Source of the DNA: an uncultured Actinomycetes bacterium
Lineage (GTDB): Bacteria; Actinomycetota; Actinomycetes; Actinomycetales; Bifidobacteriaceae
Assembly (NCBI GenBank): GCA_900314875.1
Contig: OMWX01000004.1
Coordinates: forward strand, 1-64,000
Direction of reading: 5' to 3'
DNA length: 64,000 nt
A program made the translations under genes and the position numbers. The notes below the pieces were generated by a model, which saw only the letters and a list, made by a program, of their open reading frames with translations, had not been told where the DNA came from and searched no databases. Shown in pieces: positions 35,294 to 45,152 of the stretch. How positions within the stretch are numbered: position 1 is the first letter of the stretch; each line of letters starts with the position of its first letter.

Positions 35294-35910
35294 ACATTAC
35301 TCTTTTGAAGCTGTATTTGAAGTGGCCTGTGTTGATTTTTTCGATGATTGCGTTTGTTGCGATGTTCATTAAAAGGTTTGAGTCTCTTTCTATGGTTGCG
35401 ATGTTGCCGGCTATATTTGTATATGCAACATCTCTGATTTTTGATGATGATGATAAATTTAATTGGGAGAAGTATTTGCGCACGCTTCCTGTTTCGCCTG
35501 TGAAAGTTGTTTGGAGCAGAACAGTTGTGTTTTCTGGCTTTGTTGCGCTCGGAACTGCGATTTCTTTTGCAATCAGCATGATATCTTTTGTATTTTTCAG
35601 AGAACAGCCTTTTGCTGAGTATTTGAAAATTCCTTTTGCCGGGCTGCTGATCGGAGCAATAATGATTGTATTGATATATCCGATTTGTCAAGCAGTAGGT
35701 TCGCCAGGTGCGGGAATTGCTTTTCTTCTCTTGTGGGGCATGTTGAGCGTATCTATGTATCTCTCCTATGAAAAATTTGGAAGTTTGGGAGCTTTTGTTT
35801 CTGCAAATTCTGTTGTTTTTTGGTGTTCTGCGGCGGCTGTTCTTACATTTTTGCCGATTATTTCTTTTTATCTGTCCGTGTTTTTCTTTAAAAGAAGAAA
35901 AATTCACTAG
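35272..35910 (+). CDS. ABC-2 type permease, copy B
   Basis: A 212-residue paralogue of copy A, with six hydrophobic segments and the loop DDDKFNWEKYLRTLPVSPVKVVWSR. Only the first eight residues (MKGLIYRD) are identical to copies A and C; the rest has diverged, so it is an older duplicate with a recently homogenised 5' end. ATG 35272 has GAAAGG upstream. It probably pairs with the same ATPase as an alternative or heteromeric subunit. Confidence 0.82.
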   Translation: MKGLIYRDITLLKLYLKWPVLIFSMIAFVAMFIKRFESLSMVAMLPAIFVYATSLIFDDDDKFNWEKYLRTLPVSPVKVVWSRTVVFSGFVALGTAISFAISMISFVFFREQPFAEYLKIPFAGLLIGAIMIVLIYPICQAVGSPGAGIAFLLLWGMLSVSMYLSYEKFGSLGAFVSANSVVFWCSAAAVLTFLPIISFYLSVFFFKRRKIH

Positions 35911-35921
35911 GAAGATTTGCT

Positions 35922-35981
35922 GAATCGCTCGGATATTGAAAAGGGGCGCACAAGCGTCCGAATAGTTATGAAAGGCAAAAA

Positions 35982-36003
<22 letters not shown>
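35922..36003 (+). repeat. Duplicated junction segment, copy 2
   Basis: Second copy of the segment at 35214. An extra G (AAAAGGGGCGC versus AAAAGGGCGC) shifts the frame of the small-protein remnant here, so only its spacer and the permease start remain useful. Confidence 0.85.
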
Positions 36004-36597
<594 letters not shown>

Positions 36598-36851
36598 AAT
36601 TGGGCTGTCTTTCGTTTTAAGACTGTGAATCACAAGGAAGTTTATCTGAAGCGCATTGCGTTTGTGTTTCTCTTGAAGGACATGGTTATGGGCATAGTTC
36701 GGGGCATGATCTGGAGGATGATCTGAGGATAGTCAAGTTTGAAAATTGATGCACATTTTTCTGTTTCCTTGACGGTTGCAACAGAATAGAGATAATTTTG
36801 AATTCGATATAGAATTATAAAATATGTCCTCTACCTTAAGGAGAAAATCAA

Positions 36852-38411
36852 ATGTATGTCATTGAGGAGAAGGGAATTAAGAATCTTATAGGAGAGACGA
36901 CAGAGTATGACAAAAAAGAAATGCTTGAAGAAAGAGATCCTCGCAGCTGGTGCAAGAGTGTGAGCGCTTTTGCGAATGGTGTCGGCGGTTCTTTGATTTT
37001 TGGAATTGCTGACAAAACTAATGAGGTTAAGGGACTTGCCGAAGCTGAAAAAGATTCTGAGAAAATTAGCCGTATTCTTCGCGATAAAATGGATCCTGTT
37101 CCGGCGTTTGTTATGCGTTTTGCAAAAGTCGATGGGAAAAATCTGATTATTCTCGACGTTCAGCCCGGGGTTGAAACTCCCTATTATTATGCGGGCAGAA
37201 ATGAGCGTACTGCGTACTATCGCGTCGGCAATGAAAGCGTTATTTGCAATGCGGTGAAATTGCAGGAGCTTACTCTCAGAGGTTCCGGCAAAAGTTACGA
37301 CAGCCTTTCTTCGGGGCACAGACTGTCTGATATGTCGTTCAGCAAGCTGCGGTCAGTGTATTTTCAGAGGACGGGCAAAAATTTTGACGACTCTGACTAC
37401 AGTTCGTTCGGGCTGACGGACATTAACGGAATCCTTACGAATGCGGGTGCGCTTCTTGCGGACGAGTCGCCGGTGCGGCATTCCAGACTTTTTTGCACAA
37501 GGTGGAACGGGCTGACGATGACATCCGGCAGGCAGGATGCTTTGGATGATGCCGAATACGGCGGAAGTCTTATAACTCTTTTGCAAGAAGGTGAGGCTTT
37601 CGTGAAAAGAAATTCTTTCAAAGGCTGGTACAAAGAAGCCGACAGAAGGGTTGAGCTTCCCGATTATCCCGCGCGTTCCGTAACTGAAGGCGTCGTGAAT
37701 GCTTTGATTCATCGCAGCTATACCGATACGGGCAGTGAAGTGCATATAGATATGTTTGACGACAGGCTGGAAATTTATTCTCCCGGCGGAATGTTTGACG
37801 GAATCAATGTCCAAGATCGTGACATAATGCGCGTTCCGTCGAGAAGACGAAATCCGATAATAGCAGATGTATTTTCTAGGCTGAATTACATGGAGAGAAG
37901 GGGGAGCGGATTTAAAAAAATAATAGAAGATTACCGCGCTCAGCATAATTATTCAGAAGATAAAAAACCGGTTTTTCTGTCTGAATATGATGCGTTTTTC
38001 CTGACTCTGCCGAATCTTAATTACGTCAAAGGGCACGGTTGTGGGCACAGTTCGGGAATCGGTTCGGGGTACGATTCGGGGAATAGTTTGAGCCAAAATT
38101 TGGCAGGCAATCGAGAAAATGACAATCAAGAGGAAAATCGCGCAACGTCTGATTCGACTGCGATTAATTCTTTTGCGATTAATTCTGTTGCGGCTGATTC
38201 GGCAGAACATGACTACTCCAATGCGGTGATTCGCAGAGCCGAGACGGTTGCAGAATATTTGCGCCGAAATCCCAAAGAATCTATTAACGGCATGGCAAAA
38301 ATGCTTGATTACAGCAGAAAACAAATTGTTGTTGCCCTGAATTGTCTTAAGGATGCCGGACGGCTGACTTATGTGGGGACAAACCGCAAAGGCCAGTGGA
38401 TAGTTCGATAA
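36852..38411 (+). CDS. AlbA_2 (Schlafen-type) DNA-binding / RecG-like C-terminal domain regulator
   Basis: A 519-residue protein: an N-terminal AlbA_2 domain (KEMLEERDPRSWCKSVSAFANGVGGSLIFGIAD, then YYRVGNES), a central HATPase_c_4-type segment typical of RecG-like putative regulators (VTEGVVNALIHRSY, DRLEIYSPGGM, RNPIIADVFSRLNYMERRGSGFKKII), a low-complexity Ser/Asn linker (about residues 400-440) and a C-terminal winged helix (INGMAKMLDYSRKQIVVALNCLKDAGRLT). AAGGAG precedes the ATG. Such proteins are common accessory regulators near mobile or defence genes; target unknown. It sits between the variable exporter and a surface protein. Confidence 0.85.
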   Translation: MYVIEEKGIKNLIGETTEYDKKEMLEERDPRSWCKSVSAFANGVGGSLIFGIADKTNEVKGLAEAEKDSEKISRILRDKMDPVPAFVMRFAKVDGKNLIILDVQPGVETPYYYAGRNERTAYYRVGNESVICNAVKLQELTLRGSGKSYDSLSSGHRLSDMSFSKLRSVYFQRTGKNFDDSDYSSFGLTDINGILTNAGALLADESPVRHSRLFCTRWNGLTMTSGRQDALDDAEYGGSLITLLQEGEAFVKRNSFKGWYKEADRRVELPDYPARSVTEGVVNALIHRSYTDTGSEVHIDMFDDRLEIYSPGGMFDGINVQDRDIMRVPSRRRNPIIADVFSRLNYMERRGSGFKKIIEDYRAQHNYSEDKKPVFLSEYDAFFLTLPNLNYVKGHGCGHSSGIGSGYDSGNSLSQNLAGNRENDNQEENRATSDSTAINSFAINSVAADSAEHDYSNAVIRRAETVAEYLRRNPKESINGMAKMLDYSRKQIVVALNCLKDAGRLTYVGTNRKGQWIVR

Positions 38412-38430
38412 AGCCGAGACAGTGCGAACT

Positions 38431-38481
38431 TTGCGCGGCAGCATGACTTGCGCGGCAACTTGACTTGCATGGCAGAGCAAT
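38431..38481. repeat. 17-bp tandem repeat, 3 units
   Basis: TTGCGCGGCAGCATGAC, TTGCGCGGCAACTTGAC and TTGCATGGCAGAGCAAT in tandem upstream of the surface protein gene. Each unit begins with TTGCxxGGCA, resembling a -35-like word. Confidence 0.8.
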
Positions 38482-38588
38482 ATTTTGCGCAGCGCTTTGC
38501 TTTCTGTTGCACGATTGCAATGGTGCAGGACATTATTGTGCGATAAAATAGTGGCAGAGAGAAAATCAGAGAAGAAAGAGATACAGCG

Positions 38589-40307
38589 ATGTTCAAGAGA
38601 GTGCCGACAGACAAAACTCAAGCGCATGACGAGCAGGCTGAGAAAATTCCGATTGAGGAATTTCAAGCGAAGAAAACTCGAGCTGAAAAACCTCAAACTG
38701 AGAAATTCGGGGTTAAGAAAATCAGAGCTGCGAAATCCAAGGCTGTGAAATTTCGGGTTGCGAAAGCTTCTTCCGCAATTGCGGCGACTGCGGTTTTGGC
38801 TGCATCCGTCTCATTCGCGGCAATTTCATACGCATCGGTTTCATTCTTAACAGGGATTCCGGCAGCTTATGCAGAGCCTCCCGCAATGCCGGGCTCAGGA
38901 GGTTCAGGTCCCGGCGGCAGTGATTCGTTGAACGTAACTCATTCGGGAGCAACAGAAATCTCTTCAGATACGACGAACAATGCAGTCTCATACTCGTCGA
39001 CATCCGCATCGCAAAATTCCCTGCTTGTAACGGGAGGAACATCGACTCTTACCGACCCGGAAGTAACCAAAACCGGCGATTCTGACGGCGACGACGCTGA
39101 CTTTTACGGCACGAATGCAGCAGTTTTGGCAACTGCGGGAACGCTGAATATTAAGGGCGGAAGCGTTGTGACAAACGGAGCGCACGCAAACGGAATATTT
39201 GCCAATTCGAGCGGCATAATAAACGTTGAAAACACCAAAATCAAAACCTCAAGCAACAATTCCGGCGCGGTGATGGTAACCGGCGGCGGAACTTTAACGG
39301 CAAACAATGTGACCGCTGAAACGGACGGCAATTCTTCTGCGCCGATTCGAAGCGACCGGGGAGGCGGCACGCTTACGGCAAACGGCGGATCTTACAAGTC
39401 GAACGGCATCGGATCGCCTGTAATCTATTCGACTGCGGACATAACCGCGAACAATGCGGACCTGACCTCAACCTCTTCCGAGGGGGCAGTCGTTGAAGGA
39501 ATGAACTCGATTACGCTGAACAATTCGACTCTTACAGATACAAACACGACGTTGAACGGAAATTCCGAAACCTACAAAAACATATTCCTGTACCAGTCCA
39601 TGTCCGGGGATGCTGACGAGGGCAACGCGTCTTTCACGGCAAAAGATTCGACGATAACAACGAATAAAGGCGACACGATTTTCGTGACGAACACAACCGC
39701 AACCGTTAATCTGAGCGGAAATACAATCATAAACAACGATGCGAGCGGCGCATTTCTGCGGATTCAGTCGGGCAAGTGGGGAACATCCGGCAGCAACGGC
39801 GGGGATGTTACGCTGAAAGCTGACGGGCAGGGCATGTCAGGCGAGACGATAGCAGACAGCATCTCGACTCTGTCGATGGAACTTAGCAATAAGAGCAGCT
39901 ATTCAGGAACAATAAACGGGCAGAATACTGCGAAATCTGTGAAGCTTGTCATGGATAAAGAGTCGATTTTGACGCTGACCGGAGACACATATCTGACATC
40001 GCTCGACAATGCGGCCGACGGCAACAGCAATATTAACCTTAACGGACATGTGCTGTATGTGGGCGGCGCTGCGATAACCTCTACCGATTACAAGGATCAA
40101 TCTGCTGAAATTGCACCCGAAATTGCGCCCGAATCAACGCCGTCGGCAACTGCAGCGCAAAGTGAAACGCAAGAACCTGACAACAAAACGATAAACATTA
40201 TTTTGGCGGTTTTGGGCGTTTTGACAATTATATCCATAATCTGCGGCGGTGCGTTGAACGTGTATGAGCGCAGGAAAAAAGAAAGCGGAGAAGGGGAAGA
40301 CAGCTGA
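38589..40307 (+). CDS. Secreted, membrane-anchored repeat surface protein (adhesin-like)
   Basis: A 572-residue protein. A long, strongly basic N terminus (about 57 residues) leads into a hydrophobic signal region ending AYAEP near residue 97. The body (about 105-500) is Thr/Asn/Ser/Gly-rich with recurring LTANNVTAETDG-, ITANNADLTSTS- and INVENTKIKTSS-like units, suggestive of a right-handed beta-helix. The C terminus has one hydrophobic helix (about residues 535-556, TINIILAVLGVLTIISIIC) and a basic tail but no LPXTG motif, so membrane anchoring rather than sortase linkage is likely. TAAAAT at 38544 may be its -10. Ligand unknown. Confidence 0.75.
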   Translation: MFKRVPTDKTQAHDEQAEKIPIEEFQAKKTRAEKPQTEKFGVKKIRAAKSKAVKFRVAKASSAIAATAVLAASVSFAAISYASVSFLTGIPAAYAEPPAMPGSGGSGPGGSDSLNVTHSGATEISSDTTNNAVSYSSTSASQNSLLVTGGTSTLTDPEVTKTGDSDGDDADFYGTNAAVLATAGTLNIKGGSVVTNGAHANGIFANSSGIINVENTKIKTSSNNSGAVMVTGGGTLTANNVTAETDGNSSAPIRSDRGGGTLTANGGSYKSNGIGSPVIYSTADITANNADLTSTSSEGAVVEGMNSITLNNSTLTDTNTTLNGNSETYKNIFLYQSMSGDADEGNASFTAKDSTITTNKGDTIFVTNTTATVNLSGNTIINNDASGAFLRIQSGKWGTSGSNGGDVTLKADGQGMSGETIADSISTLSMELSNKSSYSGTINGQNTAKSVKLVMDKESILTLTGDTYLTSLDNAADGNSNINLNGHVLYVGGAAITSTDYKDQSAEIAPEIAPESTPSATAAQSETQEPDNKTINIILAVLGVLTIISIICGGALNVYERRKKESGEGEDS

Positions 40308-40314
40308 GCTTTTT

Positions 40315-40362
40315 GCCTGAGCCGGTTTTTGCCTGAGCCGGTTTTTGCCTGAGCCGGTTTTT
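40315..40362. repeat. 16-bp tandem repeat, 3 units
   Basis: GCCTGAGCCGGTTTTT at 40315, 40331 and 40347 directly after the surface protein gene. Each unit ends in T5; the array resembles a multiplied terminator tail. Confidence 0.92.
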
Positions 40363-40434
40363 GTTCAGTTGAATTTTTGTCTGGTCAGGCTTTCAGTTTT
40401 TGCGCTTCAATCTTTAACGCAGAAAACTTTACGC

Positions 40435-40464
40435 AGAAAAGCCCGACCTTCGCCGGGCTTTTCT
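40435..40464. terminator. Bidirectional intrinsic terminator
   Basis: GAAAAGCCCG and CGGGCTTTTC form a stem with a short ACCTTCGC loop between two convergent genes. A and T runs on both sides allow function in both directions. Confidence 0.9.
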
Positions 40465-42614
40465 TCAACTCTCCGTAACTGTTTCCAAATACTGCTCGTA
40501 AATCGATTTTTTGACAATCTTCCTGTATGAGCCGACTGCCGTCCAGCCGATTAAGATCACCGTTTCGGCGATTGAAACGATAAAGAAAGCCGCAGAGCAG
40601 GATATGGGAATATAAGCGTCCGTATTATCAAAAATTTTGCCTGTAAGATAATTTGACATCGGCACGAATATGACCGAAACCGCAGCCATTGCCGACGCGA
40701 AAATGCTTGCAAACTGCAGGTAAACACTTCCCGCATATTCGGTGAAACTCATTCCGAACGCGCGAGTCAGATTCAGCTTCCACATAATGAAATTAATGAA
40801 AACCGCAAACATTTTTAAAGTCAGGAACAAAGTTGCAAACATAATTATCGTGCAGAAAATCAAAATTCCGGCCAAAAGCTCCGAGGCAGAGTTTTTATAC
40901 AGAGCGCGATTTTCTTCTCTGTCGAGAATCTGTTTGGAATCGAAGTAAGCCTCCGTTTCCTTTCGAGGTAAATCGGTATAGTAAAACGAGTTTCCGGTCG
41001 AACCGTAAAAGCGCTCAAACAGACTGTTCGGCAGATAAATTATCATTCCCGCATAATGTTCGGAATCGACAATATGCGTAACCGTCATTTTCTGTCCGTT
41101 GAACTCGATTTCGCTTCCGACGCTTGCATTGGCTTTGCGCGCGAGAACCCGTCCTATAACAACCGAGTTTTCGTCTGTCGGCTTATCTGAGTCCATATAT
41201 TTTCTATATCGGGACAGATCGGTCGAATATATAAGCGGATAAACCTGCTTTGAATTCAGCGTTACGCCGTTTACAGGGTTGATATAAGCATAATGATGAT
41301 ATGCTTCGGGATTGTCAATGCCTTCGGGAAGAGAATCGCCGACAATCTGCGTCTCATAAGGCATAGTGGTTTCGATAGTCTTATCCTCCTTGCCGGAAGT
41401 TTCTGCAATCAGAGAAGTTCCGACGGCAGTAACGGCAATCATCATTGCGACGATTGCAATCAGCGCAGCACAAACAGCACCCATTTGAGAATAAAGCGAT
41501 CGAACGATCGTGAAACGTTTTTTTTGCAAACGATATCAGCGCGGCTGCGGCAAATGCGGCGAACACGAAAATCGGTTTGGAAATTTTCAGTCCGACAGCG
41601 CAGGCAAAAATCACAGCTGCAATAAGCGGAATTTTCGAATTGAACTGCCATTTATTGCGCATCAGAGCAAATTTAATCATGACTGCAATCAGCACAGACA
41701 GCAAAACTGCCAAAACAGTCGCCCCCCAAGTAAGATTGAGAACTGCAAACCTGTTGAATTTCCATGCCGATTTTGCAGCGAATGCAGCAAGATTAAATAT
41801 GACGAAAAACTCTGCAGATACGCGAATCAGGGCTTTTCTGTTAATGCGGACATACTCGCGGGAAGCTTCAAAATCCGTCGCTCCGAACGATTTAAGCACA
41901 GTCAGGCGCTTTTGCGAATCGTTTACGGTTTTAATGAGAAAACACAGCCAGGAAACGATTGCCATAAACATCAGAACAGCCGAAAATGTCTGCAAAATCA
42001 GCCCTATCAGGTTGTATGATTCGGCGTCGATTTTTCGTCGATATTTTGCGAATTTATGCGCACAAAACCGCTTTGCCCGATAAAATCTTTCTGAGATTCG
42101 GTCGGCTCTCCGTTAAAAATAATCTCAAATGCCTTTATATTTTGCGACTTTTGCAGGCGGTATGCATTTCCCAGTTCGTTTGTGGAAAGCGTCTGTTTAT
42201 AACGGCCGGTCATGCTGTCTGGAGCATTGTCTGGATTGCTGCCTGAGGCGTCTTTTGTTTTGTTTGAACCGTTTTCGGGGGCGATAAATTCGTTTTCCGC
42301 CTGAGGAACCCGCCCCTCGCTGAGCTTAAAAGAGGAAAAATTCGAATACAGCAGCTTTCCCGAAGAATCTTTGGCAATCGCATTCAAACCGTTTTCGGCA
42401 GAATCATCGAGATTTCCGTCTGAATTTCCAAGCTTTTCGAATAATTCGGAAGAGTTGAGGTCAATCCCTTTGGGGTTGTTCGCAGTATAAAAAACACCGT
42501 CCCCCTCAAATCGTGCTTTTTCTGCGAAATGAAATCGCCGGCAACAAATGCCGAAACGCAAAACAGCAGAACAACAGTGAAAATAAAACGCAGATTAGCC
42601 TTCAATTTCGACAC
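40465..42614 (-). pseudogene. FtsX/MacB-like ABC permease, three homopolymer frameshifts
   Basis: Four consecutive pieces on the minus strand together read as one ABC permease of about 716 residues: an N-terminal helix (LRFIFTVVLLFCVSAFVAGDF), an extracellular region, then FtsX-type helices (MFMAIVSWLCFLIKTVNDSQKRLTVLKSFGA) and a second half with four helices ending at 40465. Breaks are at a G5 run near 42505 (G6 restores frame), an A5 run near 42035 (A6 restores) and an A8 run at 41518-41525 (A7 restores). Its start overlaps the ATPase gene by 20 nt. Sequence outside the breaks is well preserved, so loss is recent or reversible, unless these are sequencing errors. Confidence 0.78.
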
Positions 42615-43332
42615 CGTCTTTCATGACGCCGTTTTTTGCAAGAGTATTTTTCACAAGAGTATTTTTTGTAAGAGCATCTTCCATAAGCTGCCCGCCCGCC
42701 ATGCGAAAACGCGAAGAGAACCTGCCTGCAACCGTAAGGCTGTGCGTGACCATAATAATCGTGCAGCCGTTTTTCTGCGCGACATCATTTAAAAGCTCTG
42801 TAATGCGCATGGCGTTTTCTTCGTCCAACGCGCCCGTCGGTTCATCCGCAAAAAGCAGTTTTTTGCCGCCCGCCAAAGCTCGCGCGATTGCGACTCGCTG
42901 TTTTTCTCCGCCGGAAAGCGTTCCCGCAGTTTTGTTTCCGTAATCTTTAAGACCGGCTTTTTCAAGCAGTTCGTCCGCAGTTTTGCGCCGCTGCGAACGT
43001 TCAAGCTCGGTGAATTTCATGGCAAGAAAAAGGTTTTCGTATACGCTCAGGTTTTCGAACAGGCGAATATCCTGATATATGTAGCCGACCGTGCTTCGAA
43101 TGAGTTTCCTGAGTTCCGATTTTTTAAGGTTTGTCACTTCGCGCCCGTCGTAAAGCACTTTTCCCGCGTCAGGCTGTTCGAATAAAGCCAGAATGTTCAG
43201 CAAAGTTGTTTTGCCGGAGCCTGATTCTCCCAAAATCACGTTTACCTGTCCCGGTTTAAACGAGCAGTTCAAATTGGAAAACAAATGTCTGCTGCCAAAC
43301 GATTTCGTCAAGCCTTTGACGTCAATTCGCAC
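42595..43332 (-). CDS. ABC exporter ATP-binding protein (MacB/LolD-type)
   Basis: A 245-residue ATPase with Walker A GESGSGKTT (residues 34-42), Q-loop YQD, signature LSGGEKQRVAIARAL, Walker B LLFADEPTGALD and H-loop THS. This is the type paired with FtsX-like permeases in bacitracin-resistance-like, lipoprotein or bacteriocin export. The GTG start 43332 has GAGGTG 4 nt upstream. The C-terminal tail contains three near-repeats (KNTLVKNTLAKNG) from a 15-bp DNA repeat. It precedes the broken permease gene; its promoter contains an A11 tract. Confidence 0.88.
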   Translation of the reverse strand: MRIDVKGLTKSFGSRHLFSNLNCSFKPGQVNVILGESGSGKTTLLNILALFEQPDAGKVLYDGREVTNLKKSELRKLIRSTVGYIYQDIRLFENLSVYENLFLAMKFTELERSQRRKTADELLEKAGLKDYGNKTAGTLSGGEKQRVAIARALAGGKKLLFADEPTGALDEENAMRITELLNDVAQKNGCTIIMVTHSLTVAGRFSSRFRMAGGQLMEDALTKNTLVKNTLAKNGVMKDGVEIEG

Positions 43333-43345
43333 AAAACACCTCTTT

Positions 43346-43961
43346 TTATTGTTTCTTGTTATTCTTCAAATCATATATTATATGTTTTTTTTTTTGCCAA
43401 ATCGATGTGTCGCATTTGCCGGGTTTGTCGGCTTTTCTGCCGTATTTTCCGGATTGTTTGGCGGATTGTTTGCCGGTTTTGTTTGTTTCGCTCAGTGCGA
43501 CAACTCCGACATCCGTGTTGTATCTTCTGGTTTTCAGCTCATTGAAAATAATGTTTTCCATGGCGTGAGTTTCCTCGACTTGCCTGAAATTCAGTCTCGC
43601 ATTTCTCAGTCCTAAGTCGGAAAAGTAGTATTTTGAAGGGGTGTTTATATATTTCTTTTCCTTTTATGTCGCAGCGAATCGCGCTGTCTGTCAGAAAAGA
43701 ATCCTCGAGATAATCGATATAGCGTTTTATTGTTGTTGCGCTGATTTTCTTGTTTTTTGCGCTTTTCGTTCTGCGGGATTTTCGTTCTGTGAGATAAAAA
43801 TGTGCAATTCTGCATTTTTCTGAAATAGAATTATGACTGATTGCGGAGGCGATATCAATACTCTGTGTGATATTTTTGCTCTTTCCCGCATTTTTCTGAA
43901 CTTGTATTATTATTCTCGCAATTGAAAAATTATTTTGCCTGTTTTGGAAGAAAATCGTCAA
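43346..43961 (-). pseudogene. Remnant of AAA ATPase with DUF4143 domain
   Basis: Two frames together match the C-terminal part of DUF4143 ATPases: ATTIKRYIDYLEDSFL..RCDIKGK in one and KYINTPSKYYFSDLGLRNAR..ENIIFNELKTRRYNTDVGVV in the other. The shift is at AAAAG near 43655, where one A fewer would restore KGKKYI. The N-terminal AAA domain is absent and the end is degraded, running into the A11 promoter of the neighbouring exporter gene. A dead gene fragment. Confidence 0.75.
43377..43400 (-). promoter_or_regulatory. Promoter with A11 tract in the spacer
   Basis: On the minus strand TTGGCA (43400-43395) is followed by ten more A, CA, and a perfect TATAAT (43382-43377): a spacer of 12 bp. Optimal is about 17, so five or so extra A would align the two boxes. 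It lies 45 bp before the MacB-type ATPase gene. Length change of this tract could switch transcription. Confidence 0.6.
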
Positions 43962-44012
43962 ATGATATTGACAAATTATTCATTTTCGCATGACAAGAAA
44001 GAAAGGTACGAT

Positions 44013-44855
44013 ATGAACGCAGACAGAAGTACGTCAGTCAAATCCGGAGTTGAAAGAACAAAAATGTCGAATAATTCAAATGGCAGAAATTTTAGTTTTC
44101 CGAAAAAACATTTAGCGTTGTTGTGCCTGAAAGCAAACAGACTTTGGAAGATTGTTATGGGGCGGACTTTTGGGATATGGAATCTGGTGTTTTGAAAGAA
44201 GGCTTTTTGCTTCTGACTTTGAATGAAAAGTAGTATTACTTTTTGGAACGCCCCGTTTTTTGCGCCGTTGATGATAAATTTGATCTTTTTATCGGATGGG
44301 GGGAGACTGAGTGGATTGAAGATCAGGCTCTTGATTATGCTCTTGAAATAACGAACAAGTTTATCTTGAAAGCTGCAAAAACTTCAGACGATGAAGCTGT
44401 TCGTGCCGGCAAGCGATTCAGGTTTATGTTCGAAAAAGCCATTGAATACAAAACTTGCGTTTTGTGATACTTTTGAAAGTTACGGAAAGATTTTATATAT
44501 GGCAAGAATAAATGAAACGAGGAAAAGAATATTCTTTCAGGATTTTCTGTTTCAGGGCATTCAATATGATGAACATGAATATCCCGTTGCGAACATTAAA
44601 TATGCCCATTCATTCGAAGATATAGCAGACTATACGGTTCTTCTGTTGTCTGTTCTGATAAAAATGAACAGGGAAATTGAATGGGAGAATTTATTTGCGC
44701 GGATTGAAGAAGAAAATATTTGCATTCGAGACGATATTGAAGTTGAAAACGAGAAAATTAAATCGTATAAGCAGATGTTTTTAAGCGTGTATTATCTTAA
44801 TTTGCAAAAACATTGCAAGAATATTTGCGTTGCAAAGACGCAAGAACTGTCATGA
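44013..44855 (+). pseudogene. Decayed hypothetical gene (about 280 codons)
   Basis: From ATG 44013 (GAAAGG upstream) the frame reads NSNGRNFSF, shifts at a T4 run near 44100 (T5 restores) into EKTFSVVVPESKQTLEDCYGAD, meets an in-frame TAG at 44231-44233, continues YYFLERPVFCAVDDKFDLFIGW, and shifts again at an A4 run near 44453 (A3 restores) into LAFCDTFESYG through to TGA 44855. The joined protein is soluble and acidic with no recognised family. Two indels and a stop mark it as a pseudogene. Confidence 0.65.
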
Positions 44856-44870
44856 TGGCGGGTTGTGCTT

Positions 44871-45115
44871 ATGACCGATGTGAGATTTGACGGCGAAATC
44901 ACGGAATTGCTCAAGAATCTGACGGGAAAGACTCTTGAATCTTATTCATGCGACCCGTTTATATCTTCGCCTGAGGTTTTCGGAAATGATTACTGTGCGC
45001 CGGGGGGTATCAGCTTTTGGAACAGTTTACTCCTCTTTCTGATTTTATCGAAGAACGGGAAGACTGCGACGGATATGAACCTGAGTGTTCTCGAGAGGTT
45101 TTAACAATAAAATGA
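44871..45115 (+). pseudogene. Small decayed hypothetical gene, frameshift at G6
   Basis: MTDVRFDGEITELLKNLTGKTLESY continues to DYCAPGG, where a G6 run (45002-45007) breaks the frame; with G7 it continues YQLLEQFTPLSDFIEERED to VLTIK and TGA at 45113. The 81-residue joined product is acidic. No family recognised. It may belong with the preceding pseudogene as an immunity- or antitoxin-like pair, which is only a guess from size and charge. Confidence 0.55.
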
Positions 45116-45152
45116 GCCTGAATCGGACTGTGTAAGGCTGTGACAGTTTGTG

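Noticed and set aside
40200-40307. Sortase (LPXTG) anchor on the surface protein
   Set aside because: The C terminus has a hydrophobic helix and basic tail but no LPXTG-like motif before it.
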